DNA of 64,000 nucleotides from Macrothele yani (Eukaryota > Arthropoda > Arachnida > Araneae > Macrothelidae): contig CM076997.1 in the NCBI GenBank assembly GCA_039090855.1, forward strand, positions 164,702,709 to 164,766,708, written 5' to 3'. A program made the translations under genes and the position numbers. Shown one piece after another: positions 33,038 to 42,985 of this stretch; within the stretch, counting starts at the first letter, position 1, and every line of letters begins with the position of its first letter. A model generated the notes under the pieces. It ran no database searches. It had not been told where the DNA came from and saw only the letters and a program-made list of their open reading frames with translations.

Positions 33038-34151
33038 CACGGTGGAATCGCATTATTGTGACAACCAGCTAATATCCAGAGTAACCACGTGTGCAGCGTG
33101 AACAGCAACTAGTAGGGCTGGGTGTGCGTGGTGGAGGACCCATAGGGCGAACAACACGATCGAGGTGGTCCCACAGATACTCAATTTGGTTTACGTCTGG
33201 GGAATTAGGTTCCAGGCAAGTAATTGGAAGTCTTCATCGTGCTCTTCCAACCACTCTCGGACATTTCTAGCTGTGTGACACGTCGCATTCTCATGTGGAA
33301 GAACCCATCCGTCCCAGGAAAGACAATCATCACGTATGAGTGAAAGTGGTCTGCAAGGATGGATTTGTTACAAATTCGGTACGAGTGGACCTAGAGAATG
33401 TCACGAAAACATTTCCCTGACCATAACGTTGCGTCCACCAGCTTGTGTTCTTGCAGAAATGGTTGAAGAGTGTTTGTTCTCCGATGTTTCTCGCCTTATA
33501 TGCAAACGTCCATCCGTTCGATGAAGCATTAAACGTGACTCTTCGTAGAAGACAATCCTTTGCCAATCAGCGGCGGTCCAATCCCGATACTGCAATGCAA
33601 ATATAAGCCTTTTCTGCCAATGCGCCTTTGCTAGCATGGGTGCCGTGACCATCCGTCTGCATCGTAGCCTCATACGCAGCAGGGTTCGCCGAACTGTCGT
33701 TTTAGACACACTTTCGGTAGTACCCTGGTTCATTTGGCTAGTGAGTTGCTCCACTGTAGCGTGTCTATTGGCCCTCAAGAATCTTCGAACCTGACGTTCA
33801 CCTCTTACATCACTGGCACGTGGTACTCCGCAGTTTCCACATCGCTTATTCGCAATGGTGCCATTTCTCCAATCACGATTCACTTTAACCACAGCAGCAC
33901 GCGAACAGTTCGCAAACTGCGCTATTTCAGAAATACTGCCACCCTTGGCCCGAAAGCCTATAATAATACCTTTTTGCAAATCCGATAAATCGCTCCTTTT
34001 ATCCATGACAGCAACGTGTGATATTATTTCAAAATACCTACAGCACACCTTATACCTGCGAAGCCAGCTCAAGACACGTGCCTTTTTTCATTGGCTACGA
34101 GCTGTTGACTTCAAAATCAGGAGGTGGTCACAATAATGTGACTCAACTGTG
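33038..34151 (-). mobile_element. Tc1-family transposon (family T3), 1,114 bp
   Basis: Left end CACGGTGGAATCGCATTATT, right end gtcacaataatgtgactcaa followed by ctgtg. TA at 33036-33037 and 34152-34153. Same family as 29,448-30,279 but with the transposase middle present. Confidence 0.9.
33140..34006 (-). pseudogene. Tc1-family transposase (T3), long open N-terminal two thirds
   Basis: An open frame from 34,006 to about 33,401 gives 'MDKRSDLSDLQKGIIIGFRA', a helix-turn-helix ('GSISEIAQFANCSRAAVVKV'), a second one ('SVSKTTVRRTLLRMRLRCRR') and the first catalytic block, which reads 'DWQRIVFYEESRLML'. The expected residue in that block is Asp (SDESRFML); here it is Glu. The last third is frameshifted, with 'LPHENATCHTARNVREWLEE' (second block, Asp also replaced by Glu). 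Both changes predict a dead enzyme. Confidence 0.87.
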
Positions 34152-34194
34152 TATAAGATTTGAGCGGAGCTGTATGTAATAATATAAGGAGCGT

Positions 34195-34860
34195 GATATG
34201 TAAACAGAGGGATTTATCGGGCTTTGAGAAAAGACAAATTGTGGGAGCTCGAAGAGCTAGTGCCTTGATTTCCCAAAGGGCGGAACTGGTGTGTTATTTG
34301 CCAGCTGCCGTAGTTAAAGTTTATCAGGACTGGCGTGAAAATGGTCGAACAACAACCCGGGGGCAAAACTTTACAGGACAGCAAAAGGTTAATGCGAGAG
34401 GTCAGTACTGGGTCCGATGATTTGTACTGGCCAACAGACTCATACCCTTGTTCAACAGTTGACTACTCAATATAACAGAGGTCAACTCGGAATAGTACAT
34501 GCCATGATCATGCGTCATACGCTATCACGTATGATATATAATAGCAGACAATCGCACTAGATCTTCTTTCAACCAAGGTTCATCGGGGCAAAAACTTCTC
34601 CTGGTGCAAAGGCCATGCATTTTGGACATCGGATGACTGGAAAAAACGTGTGCTGGTCTGACGAATCGCGTTTGGTACTCTATTCCGTAAATATTTGTGT
34701 ACATATTTGGCGCAAACAATATGAGACACGGGATCCATTCTGCATGGTATCCACAGTGCAAGCCAGTGTAGGAGGTTGTGGAATTAGTGGCTTTCCACGA
34801 ATGGGATAATTCTGCTTCGCACGATGTTTCCAGTATTCACATATTGCTTTTTGGTACTTT
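34195..34860 (+). pseudogene. Tc1-like transposase remnant, different family
   Basis: Begins 'MCKQRDLSGFEKRQIVGARR', with the layout of a Tc1 N-terminus ('AAVVKVYQDWRENGRTTTRG'). Then 'KNVCWSDESRLVLYSVNICV' (first Asp block intact) in another frame. It stops short of the other two catalytic blocks. No terminal repeats found; it starts 44 bp after the T3 element's right end. Confidence 0.72.
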
Positions 34861-34869
34861 CCAACGCGA

Positions 34870-35910
34870 TGTGCGTAGTATTCGTTTAGTTACTCTTTTC
34901 GAATTGGATATTACTCCAACGATGGGGTAATATTTTCCGTCTTTTTACAAAATCATATGATTTTTTGAAAGAATGGTCTGACTTGAAAACTTCTTTGGTT
35001 TTAAAAAATGAGATCGTACATTGAGTGTATTCTTTGTATGATAATTAATTAGCTCAAGAGTTAAATATGCAAAATAAGCCATGGAGAAGAAAAGCAAAAA
35101 TATTTTATTTATAACACGATTTGCGCATGCTCTTAGTTTTCCTACGCTAAACAAAAGACTGACCACCTAGTATATTCTGGCTCGTTAATATAAATTTAAC
35201 ATCATCATCAACCATGAATGCAATTTCCGTAGGTGCCTGTGGCCCTTTTAATTATATTGTCCCACTGAAGTCTGTTCACTGCAGAGTGACTCAGTTCGTG
35301 AAGAGTGCCATCACACTAGTCTTTAACATCGTTAGCATACACAGGTTGAAGGCGTCCTCTTGATGTGTCCAGAAAGTCTTAGTTTTTAAATTTAACATAC
35401 TCAGAGCATTTTAAGATATCTACTTTAAAACTCCAACTAGAGCCATTTTCAAACGAACACTGTTTGCGCACATTCACTTATTAGCATGTTTCTTGTAAAT
35501 AGAAAGTTCGTGCTTATAGTGTCACTTTGTCTACCTGTGGACACTATATACTGTATATCTGAAACTATTAGGTTTTTTTCATTACGAAGCATGAAAAATG
35601 ATACTTGCCTTTCTAATTTTTAATTACGCAGCAGCAGGGAAAATGGTATTCCGAACCATTCCGGGATACCGTGAAATGATTCTGTGAATGCTGAGAAACC
35701 ATTCACATAATTATTTCGCGGAACCGACAGCTAATATTCTGCCAAGGTCACATCTAACATAAAATTTATTGACTTCTTCAAATTTCCTTTTTTCGATTTT
35801 GGGAAGCTGTAATATGAATTCTACCTCCAGTTGCACAGCTTTGTACATTGAACTCTTAGGTTATGAGCAGTATCGCAATGAATTTTTTTTGTATGGTCAG
35901 TAATTTTTCA
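34870..35910. other. No recognisable feature
   Basis: AT-rich, only short frames. Confidence 0.5.
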
Positions 35911-35911
35911 C

Positions 35912-35985
35912 TTGGGACAATGCAATAAAATTCATTGGGACAATGCAATAAAATTCATTGGGACAATGCAATAAAATTCATTGGG
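35912..35985 (+). repeat. 23-bp minisatellite, three perfect units
   Basis: 'ttgggacaatgcaataaaat' plus 'tca' recurs at 35912, 35935 and 35958 without change, with a partial fourth unit at 35981. Perfect identity points to recent expansion. Confidence 0.93.
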
Positions 35986-36104
35986 AAATGCACACTATGT
36001 TCCCCTTGTCTAAAATGTCATCCCGGTAGCTTGTTTTTGAGTAATTATTTTGGGTAAGGATTTTGCCAAGCACACTGCATAGCGAGAGAGACCAGGTAAG
36101 CCCA

Positions 36105-36290
36105 AGACACCCAAATCGGTCGCCTAGACATTGGTTTCCGTTTATTGGTCGGAGATGGGTCAGGGCTAGATTCCCCGGTGTGACTTGCCTTAGGGAACTG
36201 ACATTCGGCTGTTCCCCAGTTAGGAACAGCCGATAGCGCTCTTAGATGGCCGTTAGAAATCCCCTCCTGATCTGATACATACGAAAAATA
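36105..36290 (+). repeat. Degenerate SINE-like sequence
   Basis: 'cggtcgcctagacattggtt' (A-box position), 'ggtcagggctagattccccg' (B-box position) and 'taggaacagccgatagcgct' are laid out like the head and body of a tRNA-derived SINE. It does not match family S closely and may be a second SINE family. No target duplication found. Confidence 0.4.
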
Positions 36291-36299
36291 AGATTCCAT

Positions 36300-36786
36300 C
36301 GAATTTTTCATGCATTATAATTTTTTTGTTCTTAAACATTTCATTAAATTTCGATGCGAATATTTTTTCTTTTGCTGATTGCATTCTTATAACCGAACGG
36401 TGAAAGGAAAACTTGTTTAATTTGTTTGAAAGAGACGCGATAGAAATCTGAATTCCAGATCATCGTGCTTGATTGTTTTCGATACCTTATAAACAAGTCT
36501 GTGCTAAACGGTTTTTTTGAGACAGTGGTTTGATTACTATCATGATTCCACTCAACAACAATTGCTAATATCTTGAATTATGTCAATCGATACTGGAAAT
36601 ATGTACCAATCAGGATCTTGAGCTGTACTCTTCTGTGTGATCTTATCTAGAATTGCAGGAAAAGTTAAAATGCGTAGTTTGAATCTTCATATCAGTGCAT
36701 TTCATTTAGTGTATATTGTACATTTTTGTTGTGTCCCTTTTTATCGCCATTTGTTATCGAAGCTTAACTTTTGGTAACACAGATAA
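36300..36786. other. No recognisable feature
   Basis: AT-rich spacer before the fold-back Penelope element. Confidence 0.5.
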
Positions 36787-36846
36787 AAAATTCACCGTCT
36801 ATGTACGATATTTAATAAAATACGAAAGATATTTACAATTAAAATA

Positions 36847-36893
36847 CCCCACTAGCACTTTCGGGGTAACATTTACCACATCATCTGGTAGAA
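36847..36893 (-). ncRNA. Hammerhead ribozyme motif, decayed (left arm)
   Basis: Minus-strand counterpart of the motif at 39175-39221. The core reads CAGATGA instead of CTGATGA (36881-36887), a change at an invariant base, and stem II carries a mismatch. GAAA and GTGCTA are kept. Predicted inactive. Confidence 0.6.
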
Positions 36894-37069
36894 CAGAGAG
36901 GTAATACAGCAGTCGCTTAGCTTTTTATGGGAGTGCAGTATTACACTATGGGTAAAGGTCTTAAGTGTCACCTGGGTCGTGACTGTTGCCATCACACCAG
37001 AACAACGGATACAATTTCTAAACATTAAATTCACATGGTAATTCAGAATTATTGTTACGTAATTAAGGT

Positions 37070-37231
37070 ATAACGAAGTTAATTTCTCCGTCATTTTTAT
37101 CCATGCCGGGGCTCGAACCCAGATCCCCTCATTCCGGAATAAGTCACTCTACCAATTGAGCTAAGCGGACATTCGTTCTGACTGCTATCTGCCTTTATGT
37201 CGTGTCCGTCCCGCTGGACAGGCACGTCACA
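37070..37231 (-). repeat. Downstream terminal repeat (LTR-like) of copy 2
   Basis: Contains a tRNA-like unit at 37099-37170 (minus). A box TAGCTCAATTGGTAGAG, B box GGTTCGAGCCC (close to the GGTTCGANTCC consensus). Confidence 0.8.
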
Positions 37232-37469
37232 GCCCCCGCACGAAAGAGGGCCGGGGGAATGGCCCACGGGCCGTGACCATGAATCGTCTCAGGCAGCCAT
37301 CCGCTGAAAGGGTACACATCGGAACTCCCAGTCAATCTAGTGTGGAAGGCAACGTCACACATTTATTTTTCGAAGCGCTGGAGAAGAGATTCTCTTATTT
37401 TTCGTATCTCGCGGTGTGGCAGGAACATCACACCATAGCGAGATCTCGAACGGCCGGGTCATCCGGAAA

Positions 37470-37481
37470 GTTCGGGCGCCA
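37470..37481 (-). promoter_or_regulatory. Primer-binding site of copy 2
   Basis: On the minus strand TGGCGCCCGAAC, two nt inside the upstream repeat. It is complementary to the last 12 nt (including CCA) of a lysine-type tRNA, the classic primer for minus-strand synthesis in many LTR elements. Confidence 0.75.
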
Positions 37482-37483
37482 TT

Positions 37484-37645
37484 ATAACGAAGTAAATTTC
37501 TGCGTCATATTTGTCCACGCCGGGCCACGAACCCGGGTCCCCTCATTCCGAAATAAGTCACTCTACCAATTGAGCTACGCGGACGTTCGTTCTGACTGCT
37601 ATCTGCCTTTATGTCGTGTGCGTCCTGCTGGGCAGGCACGTCACA
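37484..37645 (-). repeat. Upstream terminal repeat (LTR-like) of copy 2
   Basis: Carries the best-preserved tRNA-like unit (37513-37584, minus). A 7-bp acceptor stem (GTCCGCG/CGTGGAC, one G:T) and a 5-bp T-stem (CCGGG/CCCGG) both close. D-arm sequence and A box are present. The anticodon loop looks one nt short, and no CCA follows. A near-complete cloverleaf inside an LTR-like repeat is the unusual feature. Confidence 0.8.
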
Positions 37646-38160
37646 AAGGTTATTGTCAAATTTAAATATTGTTGGTTTTTATGTATTACTATATTTTAAA
37701 GTTCAACTTGGTAATATGTTTTTTCTAGATTTTTGAAATGTACGTAGTGTGTGTAGTCATTACAGCATCTGTCCCCCAAGGCTTCGATATACATACTTTC
37801 AACAATGTGCAGCAAGTGTATGTACGCTGGGGTGTTCATTAATTTTATATTCGCCCAGTCTGGTTATAGCATTCCATTTACGACATTCTTTGATAATGCC
37901 GTATTGTTACTGCTGGTTCGGATATCGTACTTATATTCCTGGACACGGATACTTAAGCTTCTTCGTGTCGAGCCTACATAGTTACTAATGTGTTCTCCTG
38001 TTGTGAGGTCCAATAATGGAATATTGTATCAATTAAATCAATTCGCCGATACACTAAAAGCAATTCACCGACGCACTTTCGTCAGTATTTCCTACTATCG
38101 TGCTCACGATAGAACTAGAATCTCATTTTTTACTGCTTTTTTTATATTTTCGTATCTTTC

Positions 38161-38930
38161 GTGATTAAAATACTAATTCTGTCTTTCTGTGTTTACCGAA
38201 AACAACTGATTGTGACAGTCTCATCCTGTTTAACTTCTCACACCCAACTTCCCAACAATTATCTACTACCAATTTTCTTATTAGAAGAGCCTTCACACAT
38301 TCTTCAAACTATAGCCATTTACAGTCTGAGATTCAGTTCATTTTCCAACTGGCGGATAAACATGAATACCCAAGGACGATGGTTAAGAGATTATACATCA
38401 GAATACTAAATGAACGAACCTTTAGCTTGAAGCAGGATCCAAGACCTAGTAACAAACGGTTCATGAGAGCATTATATCAACACACCCATATCACTAGCGC
38501 ATTATCTCGTATCTGCTCAAAACATGATATACAGTTTGGCACCAGATCAAAGAGCCTCCTATCATCTGTAAAAAAAAGAGATCGAGCAACAACTGATATC
38601 TTGAGCAAATGGGGTGTGTACAATATTCCATTATTGGAATCCACAACAGGAAAACGCGTTAGTAACTATGTAGGTTCGACACGAAGAAGAGCTTAGGTTT
38701 CCGTGTCCAGGAACATAAGTACGATATCCGAACCAGCGGTAACAATACAGCGTTATCAAAGAATGTCGTAAATGGAATACTACAACCAGACTAGGGGAAC
38801 ATAAAATTATTGAACACTCCAGCTAACATACACTTGCTGCGCATTGTTGAAAGTATGTATATCGAAGCCTTGGGGAACAGGTGCTGTAATGACTACACAC
38901 CTACGGACATTTGAAAAATCTGGAAAGAAC
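38161..38930 (+). pseudogene. Penelope-like ORF, C-terminal part with GIY-YIG endonuclease
   Basis: The end of a Penelope ORF. 'SFCVYRKQLIVTVSSCLTSH' fits the end of the RT region, 'IRRAFTHSSNYSHL' the connector. An open stretch (38,379-38,696) contains 'HITSALSRICSKHDIQFGTR' and then 'WGVYNIPLLESTTGKRVSNY', continuing 'VGSTRR', which is the GIY-YIG core (here GVY ... YVG). After a +1 frameshift it continues 'VQEHKYDIRTSGNNTALSKN', 'VVNGIL' and 'HLLRIVESMYIEAL', which supply the catalytic Arg/Glu region. The domain nicks DNA at the integration site in complete elements. Frameshifts and missing RT make this copy inert. Confidence 0.85.
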
Positions 38931-39174
38931 ATATTACCAAGTTGAACATTAAAATATAGTAATAAATAAAAACCAACAATATTTAAATTTGACAATAACC
39001 TTAATTACGTAACAATATTTCTGTATTACCATGTGAATTTAATGTTTAGAAATTGTATCCGATGTTCTGATGTGATGGCAGCATTTCGCGCCCAAGATGA
39101 CACTTAAGACCTTTACTCATAATGTATTGCTGCACTCCTATAAAAAGCTAAGCGAGTGCTGTATTACCTCTTTG

Positions 39175-39221
39175 TTCCACCTGATGATGGGGTAAATGTT
39201 ACCCCGAAAGTGCTAGTGGGG
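39175..39221 (+). ncRNA. Hammerhead ribozyme motif (right arm)
   Basis: Read directly: stem I strand TTCCAC (39175-39180), core CTGATGA (39181-39187), one unpaired T, stem II GGGGTAA / TTACCCC with loop ATG (39189-39205), GAAA (39206-39209), a minimal stem III A-GTGC-T, cleavage-site A (39215), and stem I partner GTGGGG (39216-39221; four Watson-Crick and two G:T pairs). All invariant core bases are present. Type I hammerheads with very short stem III are reported in terminal parts of Penelope-like elements, which is where this one lies. The extra T between core and stem II is non-standard and may weaken it. Confidence 0.72.
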
Positions 39222-39808
39222 TATTTTAATTGTAATTATATTTCGTCTTTTACTAAATATCGTACGTAGACCGCGACGGTTTTATTTTATTTGATATATT
39301 GTACGAAATTACTCTTTTATATTTTAGTTACTGTTATTTCTTTATAATTGCGATCGAACCTATCTAGCAAGGTCACATAAGATTCAGAGAGCAAACAGGC
39401 ATCTTGACAGGTGACCGCCAAGTACAGTGATTCAATTTGCTAAAATATCTTACCGCTGATTTTAAGAAAAAGAAGGGAAGGGAATGGGACAAATGAAATG
39501 TGAGAGACCTATCGCATTTTATGTAGTATTGAGTGTGTGCAAAAGTTCTACCCGTTTTTGTAACAGATACAAATTGCAATCGGAGAAGTTACGTCACAGA
39601 TGACGCTGCGATGCCGAATTTTCGGTCAATAAAGCTTGGAACAGAAGAACATATAGAGACACTAGTAAGTCATTCGTGACGGAAATCACGGATGGTGTGA
39701 CATGGCATGCGCTAAGGAGCACATTACACTTTGTTTACTGTGCGAGCTCGATAAAGGCGGGTAGTGCAGCATCGGCTTGCCGCAACATTTGTTATGTGTA
39801 TGGGGAGG

Positions 39809-42800
39809 TAAGGTCAGGTGATGCGTACCATCACAGCCTCTCCTTGACAAATGTCAACCCCGCCTTCTCGTGGTGCATCCTGTTCCCACTAAAGGGGCTC
39901 TGACGACCGCCAATAGCGGTATAACTATACCATCGGGATCAGAGGAAATGCTATCCCACACTCACCAACCCGCTTGGCCAGCGTGGTGAGTTATGGCCAA
40001 ACACCTCCAAAATGACTCTACAACTTAAATCTAGGCCCTCAGTCTCCGGCAGCTGGAATGTACCTGGCCAAGGCAGCGGCCAGTGCGACATGAAGGCAGA
40101 GGGTGCTACGAATCCCCGGAGGACCGGACTAGGCTGCCATTTGATGCTGACCTTGGCTACCTATAACGGACGCTCCCTATCTTCTGATTCAAGGCTTCTT
40201 GAATTGGAAGAGGAACTACAAAGGATCAAGTGGGACATCGTCGGGCTTAAGTGAGGTAAGGAGAAAAGGAGAATATCTCATTGAACTGAAAAGTGGACAT
40301 CTCTTCTATTATCGTGGGACAGATACTGGCAGAACTAGTGGTGTTGGATTTATAATAAACAAGAAACTGAAGGATAAAGTGATAGAAGTTGAAAGTTCCT
40401 CTGACAGAGCTGCACGACTCGTTATCCAACTATCGAGAAGATACCAGGCTCAGATTATTCAAACTTATGCACCCACCACAAGTCATCCTGAAGAAGAAAT
40501 TGAAGAATTTTATGAGGAAATTCGTCATCTAAATAATAAAGGTAAGCAGCACTTGAAGATAATTATGGGAGATTTCAATGCAAAAATAGGGCAACGGCAA
40601 CAGAATGAAACTTCAGTAGGTAAATTCGGTCACGGCAACAGAAACCAGCGTGGAAATACTCTCGTTGAGTTTGCAGAGGCAGAAGGATTTTTCATCTTGA
40701 ACTCCTTTTTCAAGAAAAAGCCACACAGGAAATGGACATGGAGACATCCAATTGGGACGACAAGTGAAATTGATTTTATTATGTGTAACAAAAAATTCGT
40801 CATCGAAGACTGCAGTGTGCTGAACAAGTTCAACACAGGTAGTGACCATAGATTGGTGAGATGTAAGATGCACCTCAACACTAAACTGGAACGTGGCAAG
40901 CTCATAAGACAAACAAAATGTATTGACATAACCAACCTTAAAAAACACCATAATACTTCCAAGTTGGAACTGAAGAACAGATTCTCTGCTTTAGAAGGCC
41001 TAACATCGGAAGAAGTGGATATTTCGGAAGTTAACAGAAAAGTAACCAAAGCTCTAATGGAAACGGCAACAAAGTTAGCTGGGTCTAAGAACAAGTTGCA
41101 TGTGAACAAATTATCAGGAAAAACCAAAATGTTGATGCAAAAAAGAAGAGAGATGAGGACAGCTAAAGAAGATGTGACTTCCAAAGTGGAATATATAGAG
41201 CTATGCAAGACAACACGAAAAAGTATCACTGAAGATGTAAGGAAATTCAACTGTGAGCTAGTGAGGAAAGCAATTGAAAACAACCAAAGCCTAAAGATAG
41301 CAAAGGGACATCTCAGTAAGGGAAGAAAACAGATTATGGCTCTGAGAAAAGAAGATGGTTCTATAACAAGAAATAGAAGCGAAATTTTGACAAGAGTGAA
41401 AGATTTCTACTCCAAATTATATGAAAGGGATGATACATGTACTCCAGACATCATGAAAGGTACCAGAGTTCTTCCAGTCCTCAAAGCAGAAGTTGTTCAT
41501 GCAATCAAGAACATGAAGCGGGGGAAAGCTCCAGGAGAAGATGGAATTACTATAGACATCATACAAGAAGCAAGTGGAGAAATTGAAACAGTATTCGCCC
41601 AAATTTTCACTCGATGCCTTAATGAAGGGAAGATTCCTGAGGATTGGAACAATGCTACAATGATCCTGCTACATAAAAAAGGTGACATTGAGGATCTTAG
41701 GAACTACAGACCTATCAGCCTCCTATCAGTGGTTTATAAAATCTTCACTAAAGTTCTTTCACACCGCTTGAAGGTAACACTGGACATGGCTCAACCGAGA
41801 GAACAAGCTGGATTCAGGAGTGGCTACAGCACAATAGATCATATCCACGTACTGAGAGAACTAATTGAAAGAGCGAGGGAATATGAACTTCCATTGTGCA
41901 TGGCTTTTATCGATTATGAAAAAGCCTTTGATTCGGTGAAACCATCAGCAGTTACCACGGCTCTGAAATCCTGCGGTATTGAAGATGCATACATTAATAT
42001 TATTAATAACATCTATGAAAATGCAAGTGCAAAGATTCGGCTGTTTGAAAATACAACACACATAAAGATTGGAAAGGGAGTGAGACAAGGTGACACCATA
42101 TCTCCGAAGCTCTTTAATGCCACATTGGAAAATGTCTTTCAATCAATGAACTGGGAAAACAAGGGGATAAAGATTAATGGAGATTATCTAACCCACCTTC
42201 GTTTTGCTGATGACGTAGTCATTTTTGCAACTACCCCATCAGAGCTGCAGAGTATGATCCAGGAACTTGCTGACAAGAGTAAAGAAGTGGGATTAAAAAT
42301 GAACTTTCAGAAGACAAAAGTGATGTTCAATGCTTTTACAAGAAATGAAGATTTATCGATTGATGGAGAAAAACTGGAGATAACAGATACGTATGTTTAT
42401 CTTGGACAGCAGATATCAAGTGAGGGTCACATTGATGAAGAAATTAATCGGCGTACAAAACTTGCCTGGAGAGCTTTTTGAAGAAACAGCATAATTTTCA
42501 AGAGCAATATGCCATTATGTCTTAAAAGAAAAGTGTTTGATCAATGCATCCTTCCAGTGCTTACGTATGGTGCAGAGACGTGGACCTTAACTAAAAGAGA
42601 CATACAAAGGCTGCAGACAACTCAAAGCAGCATGGAGAGGTGCATGCTTGGTATAACCAGGAGAGATAAGAAGAGGAACTCGTGGATCCGAAAAATGACG
42701 AGAGTGGAAGACATCATGATCAGAGTTAAATCCCTGAAATGGCAATGGGCTGGACATACTGCCAGAAGGACAGACCATAGATGGACAGCTGAAATTTTAG

Positions 42801-42985
42801 ATTGGATTCCAAGGGACAGGAAAAGACCCAGAAAAAGACCACATGGGAGATGGGTGGATGAAATTCGTAAATATGCGGGAGTGACATGGAGGAGACTGGC
42901 ACAAGACAGACCGTTGTGGAGGAAACTTGGGAGACCTTCGTCCAGCAGTGGATTGATAATGGTTGACAATGATGATGATGATGAT
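39809..42985 (+). mobile_element. RTE-type LINE, essentially full length, 3,177 bp
   Basis: A perfect 10-bp target duplication TATGGGGAGG (39799-39808 and 42986-42995) lies within the mariner gene. The 3' end is a short TGA/GAT repeat (gacaatgatgatgatgatga), typical of RTE elements, not a poly(A). There are about 200 bp of 5' leader before the ORF. Damage is light: one extra base and one stop codon. Confidence 0.93.
40012..42985 (+). pseudogene. RTE LINE polyprotein (AP endonuclease + reverse transcriptase)
   Basis: About 990 codons. Endonuclease in the first third: 'TLATYNGRSLSSDSRL', 'MGDFNAKIGQRQ', 'WTWRHPIGTTSEIDFIM' and 'NTGSDHRLV'. RT in the middle: 'GKAPGEDGITIDII', 'MILLHKKGDIEDLRNYRPIS', 'MAFIDYEKAFDSV' (first Asp), 'GVRQGDTISPKLFNATLENV' and 'HLRFADDVVIFA' (active-site FADD). 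C-terminus: 'LTYGAETWTLTKRDIQRLQT', 'WQWAGHTARRTDHRWTAEIL' and 'HGRWVDEIRKYAGVTWRRLA'. Two lesions only: one extra A near 40,247 ('cttaagtgag') shifts frame, and TGA at 42,479 sits where a Gly codon (GGA) is likely. All catalytic residues are present. The final codons run into the TGA repeat and the mariner. Confidence 0.93.

Larger units (their letters stand above)
37070..37645 (-). mobile_element. Miniature LTR-type element with tRNA-like genes in its terminal repeats (copy 2)
   Basis: 576 bp, minus orientation. Two 162-bp direct repeats (37070-37231 and 37484-37645, about 90% identical) flank a 252-bp non-coding interior. A perfect 5-bp target duplication AAGGT (37065-37069 and 37646-37650) is confirmed by the other Penelope arm, which has AAGGT once ('aattaaggttattg'). 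On the minus strand the repeat runs TGTGACGTGCC ... CGTTAT, then AA, then the primer-site sequence TGGCGCCCGAAC. Ends are TG...AT, not the usual TG...CA. The interior matches the interior of the 10.3-kb element. This is the clearest copy. Confidence 0.85.
36787..39283 (+). mobile_element. Fold-back Penelope-like element
   Basis: Two copies of the same 3' end face outward. The right arm 38619-39283 (plus strand) and left arm 36787-37069 + 37651-38028 (minus strand) are reverse complements over about 660 bp with moderate divergence. The ~590-bp loop (38,029-38,618) exists once and carries the upstream part of the ORF. Each arm encodes a GIY-YIG domain and then a 3' tail with a hammerhead-like motif. 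Duplicated inverted 3' ends are a known habit of Penelope-like elements. The left arm was later hit by the miniature LTR element (37070-37645). The reverse transcriptase proper is missing, so the copy is 5'-truncated. Confidence 0.85.

Noticed and set aside
35912..35985. CRISPR array
   Set aside because: The 23-bp units are directly adjacent with no spacers, in a eukaryotic setting; it is a minisatellite.
37513..37584. Functional tRNA gene
   Set aside because: The acceptor and T stems are good, but the anticodon stem only works with a short loop, and the unit is embedded in a mobile element.
40630..41283. Minus-strand ORF of 217 codons, Leu/Ser/Phe-rich
   Set aside because: Antisense shadow of the RTE LINE endonuclease/linker region.
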